This document shows positions 17,247-25,412 of a stretch of 64,000 bases of DNA, piece after piece (the first letter of the stretch is position 1; each line of letters begins with the position of its first letter). A program made the translations under genes and the position numbers. The stretch comes from Clostridium formicaceticum. GTDB taxonomy: Bacteria; Bacillota; Clostridia; Peptostreptococcales; Natronincolaceae. The DNA lies in assembly GCF_001854185.1 (NCBI RefSeq), contig NZ_CP017603.1, forward strand, positions 3,100,001 through 3,164,000, in the 5' to 3' direction. The notes beneath the pieces were generated by a model that saw only the letters and a list, made by a program, of their open reading frames with translations, had not been told where the DNA came from and searched no databases.

Positions 17247-18962
17247 TTGATAAGAATAGTAGATGGGAATAACAAGCAATTAGCTATATTAGACAAACTG
17301 ATTAATCCTATCATCAAGGAACAGATTAACGGAGAATATATTTTCACATTTACAACCGTCATTGAAGAATTAAAATCAGAATACATCCATCATGACAACT
17401 ATATCGAAACAGACGACAATCTCTTCCAAATAGCCAAATACACAAAAGAACGAACTCAAGACAACAAGGTATTAATCCATGTACTAGCAGAGCAAATGTC
17501 CTACAAATTAATAGACATTTCTATTAACAGTTTTCTAAAAGTAGAAAAAACAGCACTTGAAATGCTAACAGACTTATTGGTAGATACTGGTTTTACTGTA
17601 GGGACAGTAAGCGTATCAGGTAAAACAACAGTGCTAATAAATGAGACCGCAAACAAAAGAGAAGTTCTAAAAGCTATACAAGAAGCTTTTGGTGGGGAAC
17701 TGCAATTTAATAGATACTCGATTAGTTTACTACATCATAGAGGACAAAATAACGGAGTAGAGTTTAGAGTCGGAAAGAACGTCAAGGGCATAAAAAAGAT
17801 AGTTGATAATACGAAAAAAGATGAATATGGTAACCCTTCCGTATCTTATGAAGTTAACATTATAGAATTAAATGAACATGAGGATTTTAAGGGATTGGAA
17901 GGTTTTGAAATAGGCGACACAATAAATAAGATTATTGATACAGAACTTGGTATTAGCATTTCGGCTAGGATTGTCGAGATAGAAAAAGATCCAACAAAGC
18001 ACGAAAAAAGCACTAAAGTAGTTTTGGGTAATATTATTGAAGATATAACAACCTTCAATCTAAAGACAATGGAAAGACTTAGGAAGGTATCAAACAGAGT
18101 TACAGATGTAGAATTTAAGATTACAGATGATGCTATTATCTCTACTGTAACTGCCAGTGAACCTTTTCGAGAAATGGGTACGCAAATCACTCAAACTGCT
18201 GAAGCTATTACTTTAACTGCTGAAAATGTTGATTTATTAGAAAATAGAGTAGCTGAAGCAGAGTTTAAAATTGAACCAAACCAAATAATTTCTACTGTTG
18301 CAAATAGTGCAAAATATCAAGAAGATTTTTCTTCAATTACCCAAAGGGCAGACAGTATAGAATTAAGTGTAACGAGTTTGAATGATACTGTTTCTACTCA
18401 AGGAAACAACATAACGAATCAAGCTTCTTTGATTTCGCAAAATGCTAGTGCTATAGCACTACAAGCTGCTTCGGTTACGAGCTTAGGGGAAAATTTAGCG
18501 TCTTTAGAGGTTAAGGCAAATAGCATAGAAACTAATGTGAGTTCTTTGCAAAACACAGTAAGTGGTCATGTTACTACACTTTCTACTCATACTTCGCAGA
18601 TCAGTCAAAACGCTACTGCTATTACTCAAAAAGTGTCTACAACAGACTACAATGGTAATACGATAGCATCGAAAATTAACCAAACAGCTACTAACATCAA
18701 GTTATCAGCTAATAAAATCGATCTAGATGGTATTACTGCTGTATCAAATTTCTTAACACTAGGGGCGTTGACAAATAGCGGGTCGATAATCTTCAACGAT
18801 ACTAGTAGTATTTCAGGAGATCGCAGTATAGGAGATTTAAAACTTGATGCAATGAACACTATTAGGTTCATATCTGGCTCTAGTATTAGTTTTAACACGC
18901 CCGCTATTAATTTTGGTAACGCAGCAGTCAGTGGTTTAGACTTAACAGCTAGGTTTGGATAG
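17247..18962 (+). CDS. Tail-associated structural protein (Tal / prophage tail family)
   Basis: A 571-residue protein. Residues 1-270 match the Prophage_tail family of tail-tip hub proteins (start MIRIVDGNNKQLAILD, then EYIFTFTTVIEEL and EQMSYKLIDISINSFLKVEKTALEMLTDLL). The C-terminal half is a run of short Ser/Thr/Asn-rich repeats of coiled-coil type (for example SQNASAIALQAASVTSLGEN, SQISQNATAITQ), ending in a small beta region. No peptidase or lysozyme domain is visible, unlike Tal of lactococcal phages. It probably forms the tail tip with Dit. It has TTAGGGAGGTGAT before TTG 17247. Confidence 0.86.
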   Translation: MIRIVDGNNKQLAILDKLINPIIKEQINGEYIFTFTTVIEELKSEYIHHDNYIETDDNLFQIAKYTKERTQDNKVLIHVLAEQMSYKLIDISINSFLKVEKTALEMLTDLLVDTGFTVGTVSVSGKTTVLINETANKREVLKAIQEAFGGELQFNRYSISLLHHRGQNNGVEFRVGKNVKGIKKIVDNTKKDEYGNPSVSYEVNIIELNEHEDFKGLEGFEIGDTINKIIDTELGISISARIVEIEKDPTKHEKSTKVVLGNIIEDITTFNLKTMERLRKVSNRVTDVEFKITDDAIISTVTASEPFREMGTQITQTAEAITLTAENVDLLENRVAEAEFKIEPNQIISTVANSAKYQEDFSSITQRADSIELSVTSLNDTVSTQGNNITNQASLISQNASAIALQAASVTSLGENLASLEVKANSIETNVSSLQNTVSGHVTTLSTHTSQISQNATAITQKVSTTDYNGNTIASKINQTATNIKLSANKIDLDGITAVSNFLTLGALTNSGSIIFNDTSSISGDRSIGDLKLDAMNTIRFISGSSISFNTPAINFGNAAVSGLDLTARFG

Positions 18963-18976
18963 GTAGGTGAGATAAT

Positions 18977-20860
18977 ATGAGCGTTCAAATAGGAAAAGGG
19001 TTTGTATGGGCAGATAGTTCAATCTTACAGGTATGGGGTTATCCTCTACCAAATACGATAGGTCAAGAATTACAGGCAGGGGCATTCCCTGCAACAATAT
19101 GGCAACCCACTACTACATTCGATCTATCAACCCTCCCTATAAACCATGAAGCAGTTGCGGTACTCTTTAAAAATCCCGTCAACTTGATCTCTGATACGAC
19201 AATGTGGGTTGAGTTACATAGAGATAGAGACAACACGCATTTATATAGCGATGGTTGGCATACGTGGATTGTGCCATCAGGTCAAGTTATTCCCGCAGGG
19301 AATGCTGAAATGCGATCCGTTATCGGTTATTGCACGCAAAATTCACCGATCCCAACAGGTGTATTCGATGAAATAACTGAGAATGGATCATATAGATTGT
19401 TGTTAAGAGCTACGGGTGGAGCAAATTATACTCAAACTGCTCAATTTAATGTAGTGGGTGTCCCTGTTCAAACAAACATCTTATTTCCAAGGAATAATTA
19501 TATAGGGGATACTTTAGAAATAGAAGTAGAAGCTTTTGGAGGGGACGGTATTAGTTATGTGAATTTCTATAATTCCCAACTAGGTACTAAAGTAGCATAT
19601 CCTCCATCTAGTAAGTTATCAGTGCCTTATCGTGTTACTTTTGACACATCTTCATTGTCTTATGGAATACATGAATTCCTAATAAGAGCTTACGATATTA
19701 ACGGAAACCGTTCTGAATTAAAAACATTTACTGCTATAAAGCATAATTTCAATCTTAATTTTTATGCTACAGGTACAAATACCGCCTATGGGTATTGGAC
19801 AGGTACTCCAAACACTACTTCTTATCAAATAGAACTTACACCAACGACAGGAGGAACACCACTAACTTATAGTACTGTCAATACTTCTATTACTACGTTA
19901 GGATTATCCGCAGGAACAACCTATAGAGCAAGAGTTCGTGCTTTTACCACTGGTGGATATACAGGATGGTCAAGCATAGTTGAATTTACAACAAACTACA
20001 TTACACCTACAGTTCCAACAGGTTTAACCTTTAACCTTACAGGACAAACAACTGCCACAGCGAGTTGGAATAGTGTCCTAGGAGCTTCTATTTATAGAGT
20101 GCAGTTTATCAGTCCATACGATGTTAAGAATTATACAACTTCTTCTACTTCGTATAATTTTAGCAACTTAGAACTAGGAGAGTATCATTACGTCAGAGTG
20201 AGTGCAGAAAACGCCAATGGTGATTTTTCTGGATGGACTGATTGGGTAGACGTTTTAACAGTACCACCAACTTTAACAGGTTTGCGGCTAACGAATATTG
20301 ATGCAAATAGTATCTCTATAGCATGGGATGAGTCTAAAAGTACAGTGTGGTATGATATTTATGTCAACAATGTTCTCAATGGAAGTGTTCAAGGACTTCT
20401 TAATTACACTGTGAATTTGTTGCAACCAAATACATCTTACACTATAAGGGTTATACCCAGAAACGACAGTGGCAGTGGAGGATATCAGCAGATAGTAGTC
20501 ACAACAACAACAGGTAGACCACAAAATTGGACTTGGTTCAATATAGAGATGATGTATTTTACTAATGGTTATCCTACAACAAATATTTTGCACACCAGAT
20601 GGAATGAACTTGTTGATAGAATTAATCAATTTGCCCTCTATAGAACCAACATGGGTTATCCTACAACACAGTTATCCGATTCAAACAAAATGACTATTAA
20701 TGATAAAAAAGTATACGCATATAAATTTAGGAATATCGCAAATAAATTACATGAAATGAGCAATGCAGTAAGTGATGAAGTAAGAAATGTGCAATTTAAT
20801 GATAAAGTGCTTGGGTGGTATTTTATGCATTTGGCTCAAGCATTTCCGTATATACCATAA
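18977..20860 (+). CDS. Tail protein with fibronectin type III domains
   Basis: A 627-residue protein. Residues 1-160 are a Trp-rich beta domain (WADSSILQVWGYPLP, SDGWHTWIVPSG); 165-250 look Ig-like (YIGDTLEIEVEAFGGDGI). Three FN3-like units follow at about 255-340, 345-425 and 430-510, with typical YRARVRAFTTGGYTGWS and YTIRVIPRNDSG ends. The C-terminal 110 residues are a separate helical domain. FN3 units are common on phage tail and baseplate proteins, where they bind surface polymers weakly. It is likely exposed on the virion. Confidence 0.85.
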   Translation: MSVQIGKGFVWADSSILQVWGYPLPNTIGQELQAGAFPATIWQPTTTFDLSTLPINHEAVAVLFKNPVNLISDTTMWVELHRDRDNTHLYSDGWHTWIVPSGQVIPAGNAEMRSVIGYCTQNSPIPTGVFDEITENGSYRLLLRATGGANYTQTAQFNVVGVPVQTNILFPRNNYIGDTLEIEVEAFGGDGISYVNFYNSQLGTKVAYPPSSKLSVPYRVTFDTSSLSYGIHEFLIRAYDINGNRSELKTFTAIKHNFNLNFYATGTNTAYGYWTGTPNTTSYQIELTPTTGGTPLTYSTVNTSITTLGLSAGTTYRARVRAFTTGGYTGWSSIVEFTTNYITPTVPTGLTFNLTGQTTATASWNSVLGASIYRVQFISPYDVKNYTTSSTSYNFSNLELGEYHYVRVSAENANGDFSGWTDWVDVLTVPPTLTGLRLTNIDANSISIAWDESKSTVWYDIYVNNVLNGSVQGLLNYTVNLLQPNTSYTIRVIPRNDSGSGGYQQIVVTTTTGRPQNWTWFNIEMMYFTNGYPTTNILHTRWNELVDRINQFALYRTNMGYPTTQLSDSNKMTINDKKVYAYKFRNIANKLHEMSNAVSDEVRNVQFNDKVLGWYFMHLAQAFPYIP

Positions 20861-20878
20861 CGAAAGGAGAAATTAAAA

Positions 20879-21142
20879 ATGAATGTAAAAATTTTAGATC
20901 AACAGGTAAGAAAAAGTGTAGGTGCAGCAGTGGTAGTGACTAGAACAACCGAGGAAATTTTAACAAAAGAGCAGATTCGAAACGAGATAGACAACTATAA
21001 AAGACAGCAACAACAACTAATACAACAGTCCCAAAATATTAAAGCCCAGTATGACCTTATCGATGCGAAAATAGGGGAGTTAGAAGAGTTTATGGCGATT
21101 ATTCCGCAAGAAGAGGAAGAAGGAAAGTTAGAAGTATTGTAG
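20879..21142 (+). CDS. Small coiled-coil phage protein
   Basis: An 87-residue protein with AAAGGAGAAAT upstream. Residues 25-72 are a Gln-rich, heptad-like coiled coil (NYKRQQQQLIQQSQNIKAQ); the C-terminus is acidic. Similar short coiled-coil proteins between fibre and holin genes may be tail accessory or chaperone proteins. Family not recognised. A terminator follows at 21,142. Confidence 0.65.
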   Translation: MNVKILDQQVRKSVGAAVVVTRTTEEILTKEQIRNEIDNYKRQQQQLIQQSQNIKAQYDLIDAKIGELEEFMAIIPQEEEEGKLEVL

Positions 21143-21167
21143 GCACCTGAATAGGGTGTTATTTTTA
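21142..21167 (+). terminator. Intrinsic terminator (weak)
   Basis: GGCACC (21142-21147) pairs with GGTGTT (21155-21160), partly through G-U pairs, followed by ATTTTT. Confidence 0.45.
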
Positions 21168-21209
21168 TGAGTTTTTTAGTTCATATCTTTAGAAAAAGTA
21201 GGTGGTCAT

Positions 21210-21413
21210 ATGGAAAATGAAATAATGAGGTATATGATAGGGCAGGGAGCATTTGCAGCATTATTTGTATATCTTCTTTTTTATGTATTAAGAGAAAATA
21301 GCAAAAGAGAAGGTAAATATCAAGAGATTATACAAGAGTTAACGAGTAAATTTAACATAATTGAAGATGTGAAAAGTGATGTGAAAGAGATAAAGAATAA
21401 GATTTTTAAATAG
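21210..21413 (+). CDS. BhlA/UviB holin-like protein
   Basis: A 67-residue protein: one N-terminal hydrophobic helix (about 9-27, GAFAALFVYLLFYVL) followed by RENSKREGKYQEIIQEL and a charged helix. This matches the BhlA/UviB family encoded beside amidases in Firmicute prophages. BhlA has holin-like activity in Bacillus phages. It lies directly before the amidase, so the two form the lysis cassette. Confidence 0.88.
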   Translation: MENEIMRYMIGQGAFAALFVYLLFYVLRENSKREGKYQEIIQELTSKFNIIEDVKSDVKEIKNKIFK

Positions 21414-21424
21414 GTGGTGATGTG

Positions 21425-22138
21425 ATGATTAAGATATTACTATCAGCAGGACATGGGGCAGGCAACATACATAATAGAGGTGGTTTGTATTTTAATGAGG
21501 GCGACAACAATTATTATTATAGTTTAATTTTAAAAACAGAATTAGAAAAGTATAATAATGTAGTTGTTAATCTAGTTAGAAAAAATATAAACGATAATCC
21601 TCAAATAAATGACAGATCAAAAATGGGTGAAGGATATGATCTGTATTTCTCCATACATTCTAACGCAGCAGGAAGCACTGTAAGAGGGACAGAAGTATGG
21701 GATAGTGTAGAAACACCTAATAAAACACTTGCACAAGCTATATGTGATGCTACAGCAGACTTATTTAATCATAATAATAGAGGCGTAAAACATAGAGAAG
21801 GGCAGCCGGGATTTAATTATTATGGTGAATTGAGATTTAATAAAGCTAAATCAGCAATGATTGTTGAAAATGGGTTTCATACAAATCATGACGATTGTTT
21901 GTTTTTTAAAAATAATCATGAATTAATTGCTAAGGCACAAGCTGAAGTAATTGCAAAACATTATAAATTAGACAAAAGAAAAATAGAGGATGAAATATCA
22001 AGCTGGGCTAAGGATGCACAGCAATGGGTAATAGAGAATAGGGTAAGTGATGGAACGAATCCAAAATCTAATGTAACTAGGGAACAGCTTTGGCAAATGC
22101 TTTATAATTACCATAGGAGGGTAAATGGCAATGGTTGA
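21425..22138 (+). CDS. N-acetylmuramoyl-L-alanine amidase, phage endolysin
   Basis: ATG 21425 gives 237 residues with TAGGTGGTGAT upstream. The Amidase_3 fold shows SAGHG near residues 7-11 (zinc His), NEG (zinc Glu), DLYFSIHSNA (zinc His) and MIVENGF (catalytic Glu). It cuts the bond between muramic acid and the stem peptide. The C-terminal part (about 195-235, EISSWAKDAQQWVIENRVSDG then VTREQLWQMLYNY) looks like one SLH-type repeat, a cell-wall binding unit usual in host surface proteins. No signal peptide, so export depends on the holin. Confidence 0.92.
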   Translation: MIKILLSAGHGAGNIHNRGGLYFNEGDNNYYYSLILKTELEKYNNVVVNLVRKNINDNPQINDRSKMGEGYDLYFSIHSNAAGSTVRGTEVWDSVETPNKTLAQAICDATADLFNHNNRGVKHREGQPGFNYYGELRFNKAKSAMIVENGFHTNHDDCLFFKNNHELIAKAQAEVIAKHYKLDKRKIEDEISSWAKDAQQWVIENRVSDGTNPKSNVTREQLWQMLYNYHRRVNGNG

Positions 22139-22298
22139 TAATAAAATAAAAGTAATATCAGCAGTATTATTTCAGTTTGCAATTGTGGGGATATTAACTT
22201 ATTGTTTAGTTGCTGGAGTTGGAGATACACAAACAATTATAGGTGCGTTAATAGGTTTGGCTGTAGGAGTTGGAGTAAATAGTATAACGGATATATAG
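22125..22298 (+). CDS. Small two-helix membrane protein, second holin candidate
   Basis: A 57-residue protein too short for usual gene callers. ATG 22125 or 22131 follows AGGAGG (22115-22120) at four or ten bases. It overlaps the amidase end by 14 bases. Two hydrophobic helices (about 10-27 and 33-50: ISAVLFQFAIVGILTYCLVA and IIGALIGLAVGVGV) are joined by a short GDTQ turn. Size, topology and position beside an endolysin suggest a holin or holin partner; the sequence alone does not prove it. It is the last phage gene. Confidence 0.7.
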   Translation: MAMVDNKIKVISAVLFQFAIVGILTYCLVAGVGDTQTIIGALIGLAVGVGVNSITDI

Positions 22299-22306
22299 AA
22301 CGTCAG

Positions 22307-22508
22307 CAAACTCAATAATGTTATTGAGATAGTAGGTAAGGGTAAGGTTACCCACCCCTATGTCAAAGGGGTGTCTAATTTGGCACTCCATTGCTTTTTC
22401 ATTTTTGAAACTGGTACAAAATTTTGTAGTAGTTGAAGCAAGTCATATTTGACGGGAAGGTGTCCAAAATTTTGAACTACCTTCCTACGAGGTACAAAAT
22501 CTTGTACA
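22307..22508. promoter_or_regulatory. Palindrome cluster in the attR arm
   Basis: No gene between 22,299 and 22,710. The first 200 bases hold six dyads: CTCAATAA/TTATTGAG (about 22310-22327), GGGTAA/TTACCC, ACCCCT/AGGGGT, TACAAAATTTTGTA (22415-22428), CAAAATTTTG (22465-22474, inside a GGAAGGT/ACCTTCC hairpin) and GTACAAAATCTTGTAC (22492-22507). The last three share the core CAAAAT-TTG. Arm-type sites for integrase or excisionase would be expected here, next to attR; an operator is another option. Confidence 0.45.
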
Positions 22509-22710
22509 TCGGATTTTTGGATTTTCCCCCTACAATAATAATGATAATAAGGGTGGACAATATATTAAATGAATACATGGTTTGTTTTTATTGACATATC
22601 CATTTTTTTACTTTAATATTATGGTTAAGGACAAACCATTCTGCAAATTGGACATGAAACCTTATAATAATTGGAATTACTAGAATATAATATATTAGCT
22701 GGAAATGGGG

Positions 22711-22776
22711 TCTTCAAAACCAGCGCGAGGGGTTAGTAGCCTCTTGGGTGGGTTCGATTCCCACGTACTCCCGCCA
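22711..22776 (+). pseudogene. selC: 3' fragment of selenocysteine tRNA (attR of the prophage)
   Basis: From TCTTCAAAACC the sequence gives the anticodon loop with UCA, the 3' half of the anticodon stem (CCAGC), a long variable arm (GAGG/CCTC), a T arm (GTGGG-TTCGATT-CCCAC), the 3' acceptor strand TACTCCC, discriminator G and CCA. The long extra arm and UCA anticodon mark tRNA-Sec. The 5' half is missing: no GGGAGTA acceptor partner or D arm is present upstream, where AT-rich phage DNA lies. This is the pattern left when a phage integrates in a tRNA anticodon region and restores the full tRNA at its other end. Confidence 0.85.
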
Positions 22777-22800
22777 TATATTGAATTTTCAAGTAAAATC

Positions 22801-22842
22801 AATGATTATAATGTTTTATGTTATAGTCATTTTTTATTTTTT
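22801..22842 (+). terminator. Terminator of the tRNA-Sec locus
   Basis: AATGATTATAA (22801-22811) pairs with TTATAGTCATT (22821-22831) with one G-U pair, followed by TTTTATTTTTT. It lies 25 bases after the CCA. Confidence 0.65.
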
Positions 22843-22884
22843 GAAAATGATGCTTCATAAATGATGCTCCCTGCACTATAAATG

Positions 22885-22940
22885 TAAGGTTAACTTGACG
22901 TGAAAACAAAAAGATGCTACATTGATGATATAAGGTTAAC
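22885..22940 (+). promoter_or_regulatory. Promoter and operator pair of the XRE-def operon
   Basis: TTGACG (22895-22900), a 17-base spacer and TACATT (22918-22923) form a plausible vegetative promoter. The 10-base direct repeat TAAGGTTAAC occurs at 22885-22894, touching the -35 box, and at 22931-22940, near the start of transcription. Each carries the palindrome GTTAAC. The placement suggests repression by the XRE protein encoded just downstream. Confidence 0.55.
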
Positions 22941-22959
22941 ATTACAGGAGTGATTATTA

Positions 22960-23196
22960 ATGAAAAATAAATTAAAGCAATTCCGTGAATCTTTGGGACT
23001 AACCCAAGAACAATTAGGGGAACTTGTAGGTGTATCAAGACAAGCAATAAACGCTATTGAAACAGAGAAGTTTGAACCATCTATATGGTTGGCTTACGAT
23101 ATTGCTAAAGTATTCGATAGTACAATAGAAGATGTTTTTCTTTTTGAAGAAAGCCAGAGAAAATCAAGAGCAGAGCAAAGTAGAGGTGTAGTTTAA
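22960..23196 (+). CDS. XRE family transcriptional regulator
   Basis: A 78-residue Cro/C1-type protein. The helix-turn-helix covers about residues 5-58 ([20 protein letters not shown], then [10 protein letters not shown]). The pattern [24 protein letters not shown] matches the short YgzD/immunity-repressor-like group. Its TAA directly touches the ATG of the deformylase gene, so the two are co-transcribed and coupled. It probably binds the TAAGGTTAAC repeats upstream. It lies on the host side of attR and is therefore probably chromosomal. Confidence 0.85.
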   Translation: MKNKLKQFRESLGLTQEQLGELVGVSRQAINAIETEKFEPSIWLAYDIAKVFDSTIEDVFLFEESQRKSRAEQSRGVV

Positions 23197-23649
23197 ATGG
23201 CGTTAAGACAAATCAGATTATTGGATGATGAAATATTGAGGAAAAAGAGCAAGCCTGTTGAAGTTGTAGATGATAGAATAAGACAAGTATTAAATGATAT
23301 GGCAGATACTATGTATAATACAGAAAACGGAGGAGGATTAGCGGGCCCACAAATAGGTATATTAAAACGATTAGTTGTAATAGATATGGGACAAGGACTT
23401 ATAAAGCTGGTGAATCCAAAGATAATTAATCAAGAAGGAACTCAAGAAGTTATAGAAGGATGTTTGAGTATCCCAAATAAATGGGGAAAGGTAATAAGAC
23501 CTGCAAAAGTTACAGTACAAGCATTGGATGAAAATGGAGAAGAAATTATACTAACAGGCACAGGAGATTTAGCAAAATGTTTTTGCCATGAAATAGATCA
23601 TTTAGAAGGGATACTTTTTATTGATTTAGTTACCGAATATATAAAATAG
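23197..23649 (+). CDS. def: Peptide deformylase
   Basis: A 150-residue enzyme that removes the formyl group from new protein N-termini. All three motifs are visible: GGGLAGPQIG (45-54; the usual consensus is GxGLAAxQ, so Gly replaces the second Ala), EGCLSIP (87-93, metal-binding Cys89) and HEIDH (131-135, metal-binding His and catalytic Glu). Catalytic residues are intact. It is paired with a small XRE regulator rather than with fmt and priA, the usual partners in Firmicutes, so it may be a second, regulated copy. Whether another def exists cannot be seen here. Confidence 0.93.
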   Translation: MALRQIRLLDDEILRKKSKPVEVVDDRIRQVLNDMADTMYNTENGGGLAGPQIGILKRLVVIDMGQGLIKLVNPKIINQEGTQEVIEGCLSIPNKWGKVIRPAKVTVQALDENGEEIILTGTGDLAKCFCHEIDHLEGILFIDLVTEYIK

Positions 23650-23740
23650 TATTACATGGAATTTAGTGAACAATTTTCTTATTCCTTAATTTTTTACAAG
23701 ATACCAACATTTATTTTCAATTAAACCTTATGGTAATAAG

Positions 23741-23788
23741 AAACTTTTAAATCAGGTGGAGTAGACTCTCCACCTGATTTAAAAGTTT
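23741..23788. terminator. Bidirectional terminator with a 21-bp perfect stem
   Basis: 23741-23761 pairs perfectly with 23768-23788 around a 6-base loop; the stem is CTTTTAAATCAGGTGGAG-type with A/T runs at both bases. It serves def from the left and the minus-strand iron-sulfur gene from the right. Confidence 0.85.
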
Positions 23789-23840
23789 TCAACGTTCTTG
23801 GATGCCTGAGTGAATTTACAAAACCTAGAAGTGCTGCTAG

Positions 23841-24950
23841 TTAATCCTTCAATCCTTCTATGATATGCGCAAAGCCATATTTTCTATAATCCTCCCAGAA
23901 TTTCTTACGACTTTCTGGAAACTTTACAGGTTCACTTAAACGTTGTTGTTCTGCAAGAGATTCTTCTTTTGGACGTTTTTCGTATTTCAACTCATCACTA
24001 CATTTCTCAAGAAGATATACACCTTTCTTATTGTTAATTAAAATTACAGAAACCCCTTTTTTATCCATCCATTCAGGAGCGTACTTTTCAATTCCCCAGT
24101 AATCTGCAATTGTGATATCTGATGCACGATATATATCTGTAAATCGACATTTTTCGCAAGAGGGACGCATGATCGTCTTTTCTCCAAAGAAAAGTTGATA
24201 GAATCTTTTATCGTTATGGAGCTCTTGGCTATGGGAAGTGGTAAATAGAAATGTTTTGTTGCTGTTTTCCCGGCTCCAATCAATGAATTTAGAGCGAAAT
24301 TGAATACTGGTTAGCTTTCCTCCATATTCTTTTTCCAATAGTCTTTTATAATCCTCCCAAATCAAAGGGCTGGGAATGCTGTGACAAATCAAATCACATA
24401 GGTATAGATTCTCAATCAATGGCGAATCACCCATATATCCCCTCAGTCCTGCGCTTTGGCATGGCGTTCCAGTAAAGAGTACCTTTCTTTTATTGTATAA
24501 GTCCTTTTTTATTTGCTGAAAAATATCCTCTAGGTTGCTTTGTACATACTTAGATATCCTCATTCGATTTCGTTGCTGGTAATTTTCTGCTCTCTTATGT
24601 AATACACGGAATTCATCGTCGTAGTCAGCACCATAAACTACGCCATCTTCCCGAAGTATTGCATCGGAAATTGCTGTGAAGACTCCTCCAGATGTGGAAT
24701 TCATTAAAACTTCTTCTGATTTATGTTTAGCTACAAAAAATTCCGGTATAGTCTTTTCTTTATAACCTCCATCACAAATTAGAGGACAAACATTTACGCA
24801 GCTATGACAATCCACGCATAATGTTTGATCTATAATGGGGTATAAAAACCCCTCTTCGTCTGGTTGCATATAAATTGCCTGTGTAGGACAAATGTTATAA
24901 CATGCACTACAACTGCAACAATTCTCTTTTTTAAAATAAACTCTCTCCAT
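23841..24950 (-). CDS. Coenzyme F420 hydrogenase/dehydrogenase beta-subunit family iron-sulfur protein
   Basis: ATG at 24950 (MERVYFKKENC...) is chosen because GAGGGAG lies upstream; the product has 369 residues. The N-terminus carries two 4Fe-4S ferredoxin motifs (CCSCSACYNICP and CVDCHSCVNVCP). Then come the FrhB/FdhB N- and C-terminal domains, including FTGTPCQSAGLRGY and CEKCRF. The family transfers electrons between ferredoxin or flavin and an organic substrate; many members act in surface-polysaccharide loci, not with F420. No partner subunit or glycosyltransferase is adjacent, so the substrate is unknown. Confidence 0.85.
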   Translation of the reverse strand: MERVYFKKENCCSCSACYNICPTQAIYMQPDEEGFLYPIIDQTLCVDCHSCVNVCPLICDGGYKEKTIPEFFVAKHKSEEVLMNSTSGGVFTAISDAILREDGVVYGADYDDEFRVLHKRAENYQQRNRMRISKYVQSNLEDIFQQIKKDLYNKRKVLFTGTPCQSAGLRGYMGDSPLIENLYLCDLICHSIPSPLIWEDYKRLLEKEYGGKLTSIQFRSKFIDWSRENSNKTFLFTTSHSQELHNDKRFYQLFFGEKTIMRPSCEKCRFTDIYRASDITIADYWGIEKYAPEWMDKKGVSVILINNKKGVYLLEKCSDELKYEKRPKEESLAEQQRLSEPVKFPESRKKFWEDYRKYGFAHIIEGLKD

Positions 24951-25412
24951 GATAATGCTCCCTCTTATTTTGAAAAAATATAAATTGGTTTCTAAAAATG
25001 CTTGCCAGTGAATAACCATAGTTTTATATTAATATAAATTGTTATATCAGACAAATGAATTATTTTTATTAATAGCATCAGACATACCGATAGCTGTATC
25101 AGGAATACTATTATAGGGGTAGGGGGTGTTCTAGAAACAAAACTAAGGAGAACTTGAAAACTGTAGAAATTAGGAATTATCATATTGAATGTTATCATAA
25201 ATGATAAAATGATTATTTAAAATCCTTTTAAATACTAATATGCAGAAACTACATTTATAGTTTTAAATCAGCGTTTTCATTCAAAAGCAAAATTAAAAAG
25301 GCGTTGGTAAAGATATATCAGCTATAGCTAAAGAGAAATCATTAAAGCCTGCAAAATAGTTTTCCTATCTTACCCAAAACCAACAAAAAAATAAAGAATA
25401 ACATTCATATCG
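24951..25412. other. AT-rich intergenic region
   Basis: About 460 bases between the divergently placed ends of two minus-strand genes, with no convincing gene or RNA. It should hold the promoter of the iron-sulfur protein gene. A 20-codon open stretch near 25,309-25,368 (GVGKDISAIAKEKSLKPAK) reads like a piece of a real protein but has no start codon and is bounded by stops, so it may be a remnant. Confidence 0.5.

Larger units (their letters stand above)
1..22710 (+). mobile_element. Prophage, right-hand part (structural, lysis and attR side)
   Basis: A continuous co-directional block in the canonical siphovirus order: terminases, portal, protease, capsid, connectors, tail tube, tail chaperones, tape measure, distal tail, fibres, holin-like, amidase. 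It ends next to a truncated tRNA-Sec fragment at 22,711-22,776, which marks the host junction. No integrase, repressor, replication or antirepressor gene is present, so the left end and attL lie outside the window. Every large structural gene has an uninterrupted reading frame, so the element may be intact. HK97-type head genes with a TP901-1-like tail suggest a long-tailed, non-contractile virion; no sheath gene was seen. Inducibility is not shown. Confidence 0.93.

Noticed and set aside
1-22700. Integrase or repressor for the prophage
   Set aside because: No such gene in this window; they must lie to the left, beyond position 1.
22640-22776. A complete tRNA-Sec gene
   Set aside because: No 5' acceptor strand matching TACTCCC and no D arm upstream; only the 3' half is present.
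25309-25368. Short coding-like stretch GVGKDISAIAKEKSLKPAK
   Set aside because: No start codon, bounded by stops, only 20 codons; mentioned only as a possible remnant.
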